A stretch of DNA of 64,000 nt from Parabacteroides distasonis. Lineage in GTDB: Bacteria; Bacteroidota; Bacteroidia; Bacteroidales; Tannerellaceae. This document shows, piece after piece, positions 44,351-52,795 of this stretch (its first letter is position 1; each line of letters begins with the position of its first letter). The notes below the pieces were generated by a model. The model was not told where the DNA came from. It was given only the letters and a program-made list of their open reading frames with translations, and did no database searches. The translations under genes were made by a program, and so were the position numbers. The stretch covers positions 1 through 64,000 of the forward strand of contig NZ_SRYM01000011.1 of NCBI RefSeq assembly GCF_004793765.1. Reading direction: 5' to 3'.

Positions 44351-44800
44351 ATGGATTTATTTGAACAAGTCAGCGAAGACATTAAAAACGCGATGAAGGC
44401 GAAAGATAAAGTCGCCTTGGAGACATTGAGAAATGTAAAGAAATTTTTCTTGGAAGCGAAAACCGCTCCGGGAGCCAATGATACGCTGACGGATGCGGAT
44501 GCCTTGAAGATCATGCAGAAGTTGGTGAAACAAGGGAAAGATTCCGCTACGATTTATGTGCAACAGGGCCGTCAAGACCTAGCGGATGTTGAGTTGGAGC
44601 AAGTAAAAGTGATTGAGAAATATTTGCCTCAACAAATGTCTGCCGAGGAATTGGAGAAAGAATTGAAAGCTATTATCGCTCAAGTCGGTGCCGCTGGCCC
44701 GAAAGATATGGGTAAGGTAATGGGGGTAGCCTCAAAAGCATTGGCAGGAAGAGCCGAAGGACGGATGATTTCCGAGACGGTTAAGCGTTTACTTAATTAA
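44351..44800 (+). CDS. GatB/YqeY domain protein
   Basis: The 149-residue protein is a stand-alone YqeY-type protein, related to the tail domain of the GatB amidotransferase subunit. Landmarks are IKNAMKAKDKVALETLRNV, VKQGKDSATIY, the EKYLPQQMSAEEL segment and GKVMGVASKALAGRAEG near the end. It follows ftsZ by 19 bases and is the last gene before a strong terminator, so it is probably read with the dcw cluster. Its role, perhaps in tRNA handling, is not established. Confidence 0.88.
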   Translation: MDLFEQVSEDIKNAMKAKDKVALETLRNVKKFFLEAKTAPGANDTLTDADALKIMQKLVKQGKDSATIYVQQGRQDLADVELEQVKVIEKYLPQQMSAEELEKELKAIIAQVGAAGPKDMGKVMGVASKALAGRAEGRMISETVKRLLN

Positions 44801-44815
44801 TTGATTCATACGAAT

Positions 44816-44870
44816 ACCGTACTAAGGGCATTTTGACTATTACTCGTTAGAATGCCCTTGGTACGGTTTT
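44816..44870 (+). terminator. Strong terminator of the dcw operon
   Basis: A 17-bp stem (44816-44832 with 44851-44867, one G-U pair) encloses an 18-base loop and ends in TTTT (44867-44870). It lies 15 bases after the YqeY-like gene. Confidence 0.8.
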
Positions 44871-44915
44871 CTCGTATATACCTTTTCCTTTGACAATTTA
44901 ATTCTTTAGAAAACC

Positions 44916-46331
44916 ATGATTACTTTTACATGTTGTCTGATAGTTCTTATTGTTGGATATTTTACGTATGGTAAATTTGTCGAGCGGGTGTTTGGTGTAG
45001 ATCCCTCCCGGGTTACTCCGGCTTTTACGAAACAAGATGGTGTTGATTATATACCCTTGCCTACTTGGAAGATTTTCATGATCCAGTTTTTGAATATAGC
45101 GGGTCTGGGACCTATTTTCGGTGCTATTATGGGTGCTAAGTTCGGAACCGCTTCTTTCTTATGGATTGTGTTGGGAAGTATATTTGCAGGGGCCACACAT
45201 GATGCCTTAGCGGGAATGCTCTCGCTGAGGCATCATGGTGAAAGCTTACCGGAATTGATCGGACGGTATCTGGGAAATAACTTTAAGCAATTTATGCGGG
45301 GGTTCACGGTTCTCTTGATGGTTTTGGTTGGTGCTGTTTTCGTAGCTGGACCAGCAGGACTGTTGGCTACGTTGACCCCAGGATATTTGGATGTCACATT
45401 TTGGATCATCGTTGTATTCCTTTATTATATATTGGCAACTTTATTGCCTGTAGATAAGATTATAGGAAAAGTCTATCCTTTGTTTGCGATCGCTTTATTA
45501 TTTATGGCCGTAGGCATCTTGGCCATGTTATTTATTTATCAGCCGCCATTGCCGGAGATCACGGATGGGCTTAGTAATACGCATCCGGATGGCTTGCCTA
45601 TTTTCCCGATCATGTTCGTGAGTATAGCTTGTGGTGCTATCTCCGGTTTTCATGCTACCCAAAGTCCTTTGATGGCCCGTTGCATGAAGAGTGAGAAGTA
45701 TGCCCGTCCTGTATTTTATGGGGCGATGATCACCGAAGGTATTGTTGCTTTGATTTGGGCCGCTGCAGCGACTTATTTCTTTCATAATAATGGTATGGAG
45801 GAGACGAATGCAGCTGTCGTAGTAGACAGTATCACGAAAGAATGGCTGGGAGCTGTAGGTGGGATATTGGCGATACTTGGGGTGATCGCTGCTCCTATCA
45901 CGTCGGGTGATACGGCTTTCCGTTCGGCTCGTTTGATCGTGGCAGATTTCCTCCATTTGGAACAAAAGACAATCGCAAAGCGTTTGATGATTTGTATTCC
46001 GATGTTTATTGTCGCTATAGCTATCTTATTGTATAGCCAAAAGGATAAGGATGGTTTCGATATGATCTGGCGCTATTTCGCTTGGAGCAACCAGACTTTA
46101 GCGGTGTTTACCTTATGGGCGTTGACTGTATATTTGGTTCAGGCAAAAAAGCTGTATTGGATTACCTTAATCCCGGCCTTGTTTATGACAACGGTTTGCT
46201 CTACTTATATATTTGTGGCTCCAGAAGGGCTGGGACTTTCTGTCGGTATATCTCAATGTGCGGGTATTGCGGTCACGATTCTTGTTTTAGCCCTTTTCCT
46301 CATTTGGAAACGAAAGATTTCATTGTTATGA
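44916..46331 (+). CDS. cstA: Carbon starvation protein, CstA family
   Basis: The 471-residue integral membrane protein has about a dozen helices. It begins FTCCLIVLIVGYFTYGKF and has FGVDPSRVTPAFTKQDGVDY, FLNIAGLGPIFGAIMGAKFG and SGFHATQSPLMARCM, all typical of CstA, a peptide or pyruvate transporter induced by carbon starvation. It is of the shorter type (E. coli CstA is 701). It stands alone between a terminator and a bidirectional hairpin. Confidence 0.9.
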   Translation: MITFTCCLIVLIVGYFTYGKFVERVFGVDPSRVTPAFTKQDGVDYIPLPTWKIFMIQFLNIAGLGPIFGAIMGAKFGTASFLWIVLGSIFAGATHDALAGMLSLRHHGESLPELIGRYLGNNFKQFMRGFTVLLMVLVGAVFVAGPAGLLATLTPGYLDVTFWIIVVFLYYILATLLPVDKIIGKVYPLFAIALLFMAVGILAMLFIYQPPLPEITDGLSNTHPDGLPIFPIMFVSIACGAISGFHATQSPLMARCMKSEKYARPVFYGAMITEGIVALIWAAAATYFFHNNGMEETNAAVVVDSITKEWLGAVGGILAILGVIAAPITSGDTAFRSARLIVADFLHLEQKTIAKRLMICIPMFIVAIAILLYSQKDKDGFDMIWRYFAWSNQTLAVFTLWALTVYLVQAKKLYWITLIPALFMTTVCSTYIFVAPEGLGLSVGISQCAGIAVTILVLALFLIWKRKISLL

Positions 46332-46356
46332 TTTAGAAAAAGCATCGTTATGATAG

Positions 46357-46398
46357 AGAGAAGGCTGAACCTTATAATGATTCAGCCCTCCTCTTATT
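46357..46398. terminator. Bidirectional terminator between cstA and rprY
   Basis: GGCTGAA (46363-46369) pairs with TTCAGCC (46381-46387), and flanking GAG/CTC bases extend the stem with mismatches. The genes on both sides end here, so it probably serves both strands. Confidence 0.55.
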
Positions 46399-46412
46399 TG
46401 CGACAAAGTGAA

Positions 46413-47144
46413 TTAAAGCACTTGTATGCCTTCCTCACGGGCTTGTTCCTCTCCGGAAGGAGTGATTAATTTATAACCTTTGCCGTGGATGTTGATGATT
46501 TCGATACCCGGATCGTCTTTCAATAGTTTACGTAGTTTCGTAATATAAACGTCCATGCTACGAGCGTTGAAATAGTTATCATCTACCCAGATTGTCTTTA
46601 AGGCGTAGTTACGCTCTAGGATCTCATTTGCGTGGGCGCATAGTAAACTTAATAATTCGCATTCCTTGGTAGTAAGTTTCGTAACCTTGTCGCCGATAGC
46701 CAACGTTTGTTTTTGGGTATCGAACAAGAAGTTTCCTAACTTGTAGAAAGGAATATCTTTCATCTTTTTACCTTTCACACGGCGAAGGATAGCCTCGATA
46801 CGAAGCAATAGCTCTTCCATGCTAAACGGTTTTGTCAGATAGTCATCCGCACCGATCTTGAATCCTTCCAAGATGTCTTCCTTCATAGTCTTGGCTGTAA
46901 GGAAGATAATAGGGATATCAGGATTGATAGAGCGAATTTCTTGTGCCAAGGTGAAACCATCTTTCTTTGGCATCATGACATCCAATACGCAAAGATCGTA
47001 TTTGCCCTTGGTAAAACCCTTGTATCCAGCTTCTCCGTCAGAGAATAGGTCCGTTACATACCCTTTAGCTTGTAAGTATTCTCTTAAAAGCATTCCTAAA
47101 TTCTCATCGTCTTCACAAAAGAAGATCTTTAGTTTTTCTTCCAT
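46413..47144 (-). CDS. rprY: Response regulator RprY
   Basis: The 243-residue OmpR/PhoB-type regulator has a receiver domain with EDD (11-13), the phosphoacceptor D55 in VLDVMMPK, Thr in FLTAKT and Lys in KPFSMEEL. A winged-helix DNA-binding domain ends in MDVYITKLRKLLKDD and IHGKGYKLI. It is closest in appearance to RprY of Bacteroides fragilis. It is downstream of its kinase by 2 bases. Confidence 0.85.
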   Translation of the reverse strand: MEEKLKIFFCEDDENLGMLLREYLQAKGYVTDLFSDGEAGYKGFTKGKYDLCVLDVMMPKKDGFTLAQEIRSINPDIPIIFLTAKTMKEDILEGFKIGADDYLTKPFSMEELLLRIEAILRRVKGKKMKDIPFYKLGNFLFDTQKQTLAIGDKVTKLTTKECELLSLLCAHANEILERNYALKTIWVDDNYFNARSMDVYITKLRKLLKDDPGIEIINIHGKGYKLITPSGEEQAREEGIQVL

Positions 47145-47146
47145 AA

Positions 47147-48706
47147 CTAACTTTTTATAAGAGGTAAAGTAATAATAAATTTTGTTCCAATGTTTCCGGT
47201 ACCACCTTCAGCACGGATCGTACCTTTGTGGTCCTCAATAATTTTGCGTACGTAAGCAAGTCCGAGACCGAAGCCTTTCACGTCATGTACGTTGCCTGTT
47301 GGTACACGGAAGAAACGGTCGAATACCTTTTTTAAATATTCTTTCTTGATACCGATACCATTATCTTCCACAGAGATCAAAAGCTTTCCGTTTTCATTCC
47401 AAGTGCGTGCCATCAATGTAAGCGGAACTTCCGGACGGCGATATTTAACCGCATTATCCATCAAGTTGAACAATACATTGGTGATATGCATTTCATCCAC
47501 ATATATATCCGATTCCGTAGCTTGCAGGTCTATATCCATTGTACCGCCGTACTTCTCGACCTTTAAAACGAAGGTGTTAGCCACGTTCGCTACCAAATCA
47601 TTCGCATCAATTTCTTTCAATTTAAGTGCCGCTTTCTGTCGTTCGAACAAAGACATCTGTAGCACTTTCTCGACCAAGAAGCTCAATCGCTTCGTCTCGT
47701 CGTTGATTACGCCGGATATATGCTTGAATACGTCCGGACTCTTCGTTATATCCGAATCCTTCAACATCTGAGCAGCGAGCGAGATCGTGGATACCGGTGT
47801 CTTCAACTCGTGCGTCATGTTGTTGATAAAGTCGTTTTTCATCTCGGATAACTTCTTCTGACGGAATACGATGTAAATCGTGAAGACGAAGGTTATCAAC
47901 AGGATCAATGAGAATATAACCGATGGAACGATGAAAGTAATAGAGCTTGAGATATAATCCCCTTTCGTCGGAAAATAAACTCTCAGGTAGTTTAGTTTCG
48001 ATGGGGGATCGTTCGGGAAAAGCACTTGGGTGATCACGTCAGAGGCGATCGGTTGCTTTTGGAATTCTCCGCTCTGGTATACTACATTTCCATCTTTGTT
48101 AATAACAGAAAACACAAACGGCAAGTTCAAACCGTTGTTAATAAATTCTGTTTTTAAGTAATTGTTTAGCTTTTTAAAATCTATACGTTCCTCGATCGGC
48201 TTTAGATTCGCGGTGTATAAGATGTTGTAAATCACCTCCTCTATCAGTCCACCTTGGTACTGGTAACGTCTTTTTAGTGTCTTCTGTAAATCTTTAGATG
48301 TGTTTACGATGCTGTTGGCAGACTGCCGTTTTGACAAGGAAGAGAGCGGCTCGAACTTATGGGCGCTAAAACTTTGCATCTCTATTTGTTGAACGGTTCC
48401 ATTAGAATCCTTGATCTGTAATTGGTATTTCTCATGGTTGATCACTTGTCCTAGGCTTTGGGCATCCGGGGCATTTTGATACATGAAATTTGTCTCATCC
48501 CGGTTGATATCATCCTCGAGGTATTTACGGGTCTCATCCAATTCCAGATTCTTAGATACTTGGCGCAGGCTTCTTTTGACAGTCTCATTGAACTGTTCGC
48601 TGCGTGTCTTAAGTATAATGCTCACATAGTTTACCTGTAGGTATAATAACCCGGCGAAGGCAAAAGCCATAACTACCGCAAGCAACCAAATTGTCGACTT
48701 CCTCAT
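47147..48706 (-). CDS. rprX: Sensor histidine kinase RprX
   Basis: The 519-residue kinase has two membrane helices (about 5-27 and 260-282) enclosing a periplasmic sensor domain, then a phosphoacceptor domain with MTHELKTPVSTI and an ATPase domain with N-box FNLMDNAVKYR, VEDNGIGIKKEY and FGLGLAYV. It is the partner of RprY, and the pair affects tetracycline response and metabolism in B. fragilis. Confidence 0.85.
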   Translation of the reverse strand: MRKSTIWLLAVVMAFAFAGLLYLQVNYVSIILKTRSEQFNETVKRSLRQVSKNLELDETRKYLEDDINRDETNFMYQNAPDAQSLGQVINHEKYQLQIKDSNGTVQQIEMQSFSAHKFEPLSSLSKRQSANSIVNTSKDLQKTLKRRYQYQGGLIEEVIYNILYTANLKPIEERIDFKKLNNYLKTEFINNGLNLPFVFSVINKDGNVVYQSGEFQKQPIASDVITQVLFPNDPPSKLNYLRVYFPTKGDYISSSITFIVPSVIFSLILLITFVFTIYIVFRQKKLSEMKNDFINNMTHELKTPVSTISLAAQMLKDSDITKSPDVFKHISGVINDETKRLSFLVEKVLQMSLFERQKAALKLKEIDANDLVANVANTFVLKVEKYGGTMDIDLQATESDIYVDEMHITNVLFNLMDNAVKYRRPEVPLTLMARTWNENGKLLISVEDNGIGIKKEYLKKVFDRFFRVPTGNVHDVKGFGLGLAYVRKIIEDHKGTIRAEGGTGNIGTKFIITLPLIKS

Positions 48707-48827
48707 ATCAATATCTTTCTCTTAATATTGCAACAAATAACGTATGTTTTAGTTTAATATTTACACAAAAAAGGTAAAAATAATCCGTTTAAAATGTTAA
48801 TAATACTTTGTGGGCATAGAGGATGTA

Positions 48828-48872
48828 TGCTAGCTAAGCATTGAAACTCCGCTGTTAATGTGCTAGTTAGCG
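48828..48872. repeat. Imperfect inverted repeat upstream of rprX
   Basis: TGCTAGCTAAGCATT (48828-48842) is an imperfect inverted copy of AATGTGCTAGTTAGCG (48857-48872), and TGCTAG recurs directly 33 bases apart. TCCTAAG also repeats at 48882 and 48903, 21 bases apart. It could be a regulatory dyad or a weak relative of the 22-23-nt arrays. Confidence 0.3.
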
Positions 48873-48908
48873 TTATTTTATCCTAAGTTTTTTATATATT
48901 ATCCTAAG

Positions 48909-48948
48909 TAAAAACAAGTCCGGTGCGTTCTTTGTTGCGCCCGGACTT
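48909..48948 (-). terminator. Terminator of the outer-membrane protein gene
   Basis: AAGTCCGG and GCG pair with CGC and CCGGACTT (48916-48948, one bulged base). On the minus strand this stem is followed by GTTTTTAC, a U-tract placed correctly for the gene ending at 48971. Confidence 0.7.
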
Positions 48949-48970
48949 TATAAAGTCTCCACTTAGGGGA

Positions 48971-51790
48971 TTAAAATCGATGTCCCGGAGGAGGACCCAT
49001 CGGACCTCTTCCCCGTCCGCTTCTACCCGGCGTTTTCACGTCGCTGGCACTGGCTCCGCCTTTGAAGATGCTAAACCGATAGATGAAGTGTACCATGAAA
49101 TAACTGCCTAGCGTGTTATATTCTGAGTCTTGTATATAGCTAGCGGTAACGGAACGGGAGATATTGCTTCGTTGTTGCAGGATGTCGTAGATCTTGAAAC
49201 GGAGCGTCCCTTGGTTATTCTTTAAGAAAGACTTGGAGGCTGAAGCGTTCCATAGGACTTCGTTCTGTTTGAATCCGTCCCCGTAGCCAGCGTTGGTAGA
49301 CCAGTTCACGTCACTCTCTATCTTGAAATTGAGGGGCAAATAGATTGTCGTATAACCGCCGGCTCCGTAATTGAAGGTGTTCTGGTTATTCTCCTTTTGC
49401 AGGGAGTTGCTGGTGGCATTGTAACGAATATTCCCGTTTACGCCCAGATCCAGATAAGAGGAGCGGAAGTCGATACCACCACGTTCGGACAATATGAGAT
49501 TCCGGTTCGTATTCTTCTCCTCGTTGATATATCCGTTGCTATTAGCGAACGAGGCCATTGTCATGGAGTTGATGGAGAATTTCTTATTCTTCAAGGGGGT
49601 GTTCAACATCATACGGACGTTGCCACTATAGTTGCCATTTACGTTTTTGTAAGTGGTGGTCTTTACACCTGTCTCTTGGTTATAAGAGGTATAACTTACG
49701 ATATCGTTGATGATATAACTACCGTTTGCCATGATCATGAAGGCCCGTTGTTTCTCCGGCGTGAACTGTTGGAAACGAATAAATACGTTGTTCGTATAGC
49801 GGGGATTCAAATCTGGGTTACCGATCGTGATATTCGTCGGGTCCGAGATATCCGCTACCGGTTGTAATTGAGTCATGCTCGGTTGGCTGGTACGGCCATT
49901 ATACATGATACGAAGATTCGTACGCTTATCGAACATATAGTTGAATTGAGCCATCGGGGAGAGGTTGACCACCTTACGGGTTATCTTGGATAAGGTCGTG
50001 TCGCCAACGAAATTCTCACTGCTGGAATAGGATGGGTCCAGATTCAAGCCGATCGTGTAGTTGAACTTTGCCCGTTGAGACTTGAAGCTCAAGCTGGCCC
50101 GCTGGCTGATAAAGTTATTGCGATAGCTTTGGCTATAGGCGGAATCTAATACATTATATATACCATCAGCGTCTTGGTTGTAAACATTCTTCAAGGCTTC
50201 TTGTTTCCGTTGGCTGATGCTATAAGTGGCTTGGATGAAATTATTATGCCCGATCGGTTCTACCCACGATACGTAGGCCCGGTAATTGAAACCTTTGTTG
50301 TCGTAACGTGAGCGCTGGTCGATAATGCTATTCTTCAAGGCATCAGTCTGGTTGAAATAAACGATGTCGGAACGGTTCATGCCGTCACTGTACGAATCGC
50401 TATTGCCTCCGGAAAGGGTTGCGCTGAACACGCGTCCTTTGTTATTCAACTTACGGCTGAAATCGATGCTGGCATTTAGGTTGTACCCGTTACTTTCCGA
50501 GTAATTGCTGGATTTGTTGGTATTGACCGTATCCCGTTCGTTATCCAAGGTGGTAGCATCACTGAAATTGTCGTTCATGCTGTGGCTGAAGCTGAAACTC
50601 GGGCGGAAGATAAGTTGAGTCATCGTATCCGGTTTCCATTCCAAGCGAAAGTCTACGCCAAAGTTATCGCTCTTCGTACGGCTCATCGCCTCGCTATTAT
50701 CATAGGAGGAACTATCTCCGGGAAGGATATTCTGCCGATTACTCTTGCTGCGAGCGTCATTGTCGGAATGGGAATAACGAGTATTTCCCCCAAGAGTTAG
50801 TTTATCCGGCTTGAATTCCTTACTGAAGTTCAAACCGGCGTTTCCGGAAGAGGTGATACCGCTACCCGCTCCGAAACCTCCTCGTCGGCCTCCACCGCCT
50901 CCCATACCGGAGAACATTGTTGAGGCTAGATCGGAAAAGCCCATATTATTCGTGTTATTCGCTCCCCCCATGAACGTGATCTGGTCATTATTCACGAAAC
51001 GATTGACCATGGCGTTGCCTTCATACCGATCTTTACTTCCGTATCCGCCATATGCGTTGCCAAACCAACCTTGCTTCATGCCGGGTTTCACGGTTAGGTT
51101 GATGACGGTCTCTTCCTCTCCATCGTCGAAGCCGGTCATTTGGGCCATATCGCTTTTCTTATCAAGTACCTGTAATTTATCGATCATCTTGGCCGGAAGA
51201 TTCTTGGAGGCCACTTTCGGGTCATCGGAGAAGAACTCCTTTCCGTCCACCATTACCTTTTTCACCTCTTTTCCATTGACGGTGATCTTGCCTTCGCCAT
51301 CTACCTCCACACCGGGCATCTTTTTCAATAAATCCTCCAAAACGGAGCCTTCGGTTACTTTATAAGAATCCGCGTTGTATTCCACAGTGTCGTTGCGAAC
51401 GGTAACCTCGGGTGCCTTACCTATAACTACGGCTTCTCCCAACTCGATCGCTCCGTCGCTTAATTCGAGTTTACCTACGTTTACGGGATTTTTCTTTCCG
51501 GTGATTTGCAAGGGTTGGTACAATGGATCGTATCCGATGAATGTGATGTGTAGTAAATAACTTCCTTTCTTTACGTTTTTCAAGGTAAAACTACCATTAC
51601 GGGCGCTCACCACACCTCGTACCATGGCACTGTCTTTTACGTTCAGCAATCGTACCGTTGCTTGCTCGATGGGGGTATCACTACCTTGCTCAACGACAGA
51701 TCCGGTAACATTAACACCGCTTTGCTGTGCGAAAGCCATCGGTGAAAAAAGGATCATCAACAACATCAAAAGGCACTTTCCCGATTTCAT
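48971..51790 (-). CDS. Outer-membrane beta-barrel protein with CarboxypepD-like domain
   Basis: From the ATG at 51790 the protein has 939 residues and a cleavable signal (MKSGKCLLMLLMILFSPMAFAQ). An in-frame ATG at 51841 would hide this signal. A CarboxypepD regulatory-like domain (GSVVEQGSDTPIEQATVRLL) comes first, followed by a plug-like region (VTEGSVLEDLLKKMPGVEVD) and a large barrel of the Bacteroidota outer-membrane beta-barrel family. A Gly-rich loop (GMGGGGGRRGGFGAGSG) and a tail (SGRGRGPMGPPPGHRF) are unusual. No SusD partner is adjacent, so it is not a normal SusC. Function is unknown. Confidence 0.8.
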   Translation of the reverse strand: MKSGKCLLMLLMILFSPMAFAQQSGVNVTGSVVEQGSDTPIEQATVRLLNVKDSAMVRGVVSARNGSFTLKNVKKGSYLLHITFIGYDPLYQPLQITGKKNPVNVGKLELSDGAIELGEAVVIGKAPEVTVRNDTVEYNADSYKVTEGSVLEDLLKKMPGVEVDGEGKITVNGKEVKKVMVDGKEFFSDDPKVASKNLPAKMIDKLQVLDKKSDMAQMTGFDDGEEETVINLTVKPGMKQGWFGNAYGGYGSKDRYEGNAMVNRFVNNDQITFMGGANNTNNMGFSDLASTMFSGMGGGGGRRGGFGAGSGITSSGNAGLNFSKEFKPDKLTLGGNTRYSHSDNDARSKSNRQNILPGDSSSYDNSEAMSRTKSDNFGVDFRLEWKPDTMTQLIFRPSFSFSHSMNDNFSDATTLDNERDTVNTNKSSNYSESNGYNLNASIDFSRKLNNKGRVFSATLSGGNSDSYSDGMNRSDIVYFNQTDALKNSIIDQRSRYDNKGFNYRAYVSWVEPIGHNNFIQATYSISQRKQEALKNVYNQDADGIYNVLDSAYSQSYRNNFISQRASLSFKSQRAKFNYTIGLNLDPSYSSSENFVGDTTLSKITRKVVNLSPMAQFNYMFDKRTNLRIMYNGRTSQPSMTQLQPVADISDPTNITIGNPDLNPRYTNNVFIRFQQFTPEKQRAFMIMANGSYIINDIVSYTSYNQETGVKTTTYKNVNGNYSGNVRMMLNTPLKNKKFSINSMTMASFANSNGYINEEKNTNRNLILSERGGIDFRSSYLDLGVNGNIRYNATSNSLQKENNQNTFNYGAGGYTTIYLPLNFKIESDVNWSTNAGYGDGFKQNEVLWNASASKSFLKNNQGTLRFKIYDILQQRSNISRSVTASYIQDSEYNTLGSYFMVHFIYRFSIFKGGASASDVKTPGRSGRGRGPMGPPPGHRF

Positions 51791-51920
51791 AACTATATGG
51801 ATTACATTGTTTACAATTATGAAAAGATAGACAAGGTTCACTCAAAATAGTTTAATATAACTTTTATGGATTTGATATTATTAACAATCGTGCAGGCCTT
51901 TGGATTTATGGAGAGTATTC

Positions 51921-52472
51921 TTAGAACAAGAACATTATAAAAGGTAAATAGTCCTTCAACTTAACCCGCAATATTTTCAAGGATTGTGTAATCCGGTATT
52001 CCACGGTTTTTATAGAAACCCCCAAGGCCTCTGCGATTTGGGGATTAGATTGCTCTCCGAATCGGCTAAGTTTAAATGTCTCCCGGTAATTCTCAGGCAA
52101 TTCTTCGATCGCTTTCGTGATATTCTCTGTAAGCTCGTTTACGAAATAGGTATCAGGATTCTCAAATTGATCTTTAATCTTATCATAAATCAGGCTATGT
52201 ACTCGCTCATGATACAATTGCCTTTTGATCGCATTGAGGCAACGATGCTTAACAGCCATAAAAAGATAGGATTTTAGGGATATCTCTACAAATAAGGAAT
52301 TTCGGTTTTCCCATATAAATAACATTAGCTCCTGAATAAGTTCTTCGGCATCCTCATCAGAAACATATTGGGAAGCATATTCGCATAGCGGCGAATAAAA
52401 TTTGATAAACATCTGTTTAAAAGCGTCTTTACTTCCTAATTGTATTTGTTCAATTAAAGTAGAATCATCCAT
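51921..52472 (-). CDS. ECF-type RNA polymerase sigma factor
   Basis: From the ATG at 52472 the product has 183 residues. The ORF reaches back to 52532, but a good -7 box at 52511-52504 would put the RNA start near 52497, so ATG 52472 is preferred. Region 2 is seen in AFKQMFIKFYSPLCEYA and DAEELIQELMLFIWENR, region 4 in ELPENYRETFKLSRFGEQSNPQIAEALGVS, read here as ELPENYRETFKL and then NPQIAEALGVSIKTVEYRI. It is divergent from fecR, the usual layout of a SusCD-linked sigma and anti-sigma pair, and probably controls the PUL. Confidence 0.85.
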   Translation of the reverse strand: MDDSTLIEQIQLGSKDAFKQMFIKFYSPLCEYASQYVSDEDAEELIQELMLFIWENRNSLFVEISLKSYLFMAVKHRCLNAIKRQLYHERVHSLIYDKIKDQFENPDTYFVNELTENITKAIEELPENYRETFKLSRFGEQSNPQIAEALGVSIKTVEYRITQSLKILRVKLKDYLPFIMFLF

Positions 52473-52503
52473 AGCACCTTCTTCATCCTTTCTTTTCTGT
52501 AAG

Positions 52504-52532
52504 CAAAGATATATTTTATCTTGGATATTCAA
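52504..52532 (-). promoter_or_regulatory. Promoter of the ECF sigma gene
   Basis: The complement of 52504-52511 reads TATCTTTG, an exact -7 box, and TTG (complement of 52530-52532) lies 18 bases upstream. The start at 52472 is about 25 bases beyond the expected RNA start. This supports that start codon over the longer ORF. Confidence 0.6.
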
Positions 52533-52593
52533 GATTAAAATTAGGGTAACCGCATCGAAATATCACTTTTAGGACATCCTTATCGCAAGATAT

Positions 52594-52662
52594 ACTTACT
52601 TTACCGATGAAGTACTACTTACTTTACTGATAAAGTATATATCCTATGGGAAAGTAAGTAGT
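52594..52662. repeat. Three 23-nt units with an inverted copy in the sigma-fecR gap
   Basis: ACTTACTTTAC occurs at 52594 and 52617 and AAGTA at 52610, 52633 and 52656, all at an exact 23-base period. ACTACTTACTTT (52614-52625) is the perfect inverted copy of AAAGTAAGTAGT (52651-52662). It lies in the 323-base gap between the divergent sigma and fecR genes, where it could bind a regulator or form an RNA hairpin. I noticed no TAnnTTTG match on the plus strand in the rest of the gap. Confidence 0.65.
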
Positions 52663-52795
52663 AAAAGTCTAACGGTCTTCCGTAAAAAAAATTGATGCGG
52701 TTACCTTGGACTAAAAATGAGAAAGTTGAAAAAAATTGCTTTTTAGTTAAGGGTGTGTTCTTTCAGGATTGTCTTAGTTATAGAAACAGATAAGA

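Noticed and set aside
52473..52532. Longer N-terminus for the ECF sigma factor
   Set aside because: The promoter-like TATCTTTG at 52511-52504 would start RNA downstream of this ATG, and the extra 20 residues do not resemble the family.
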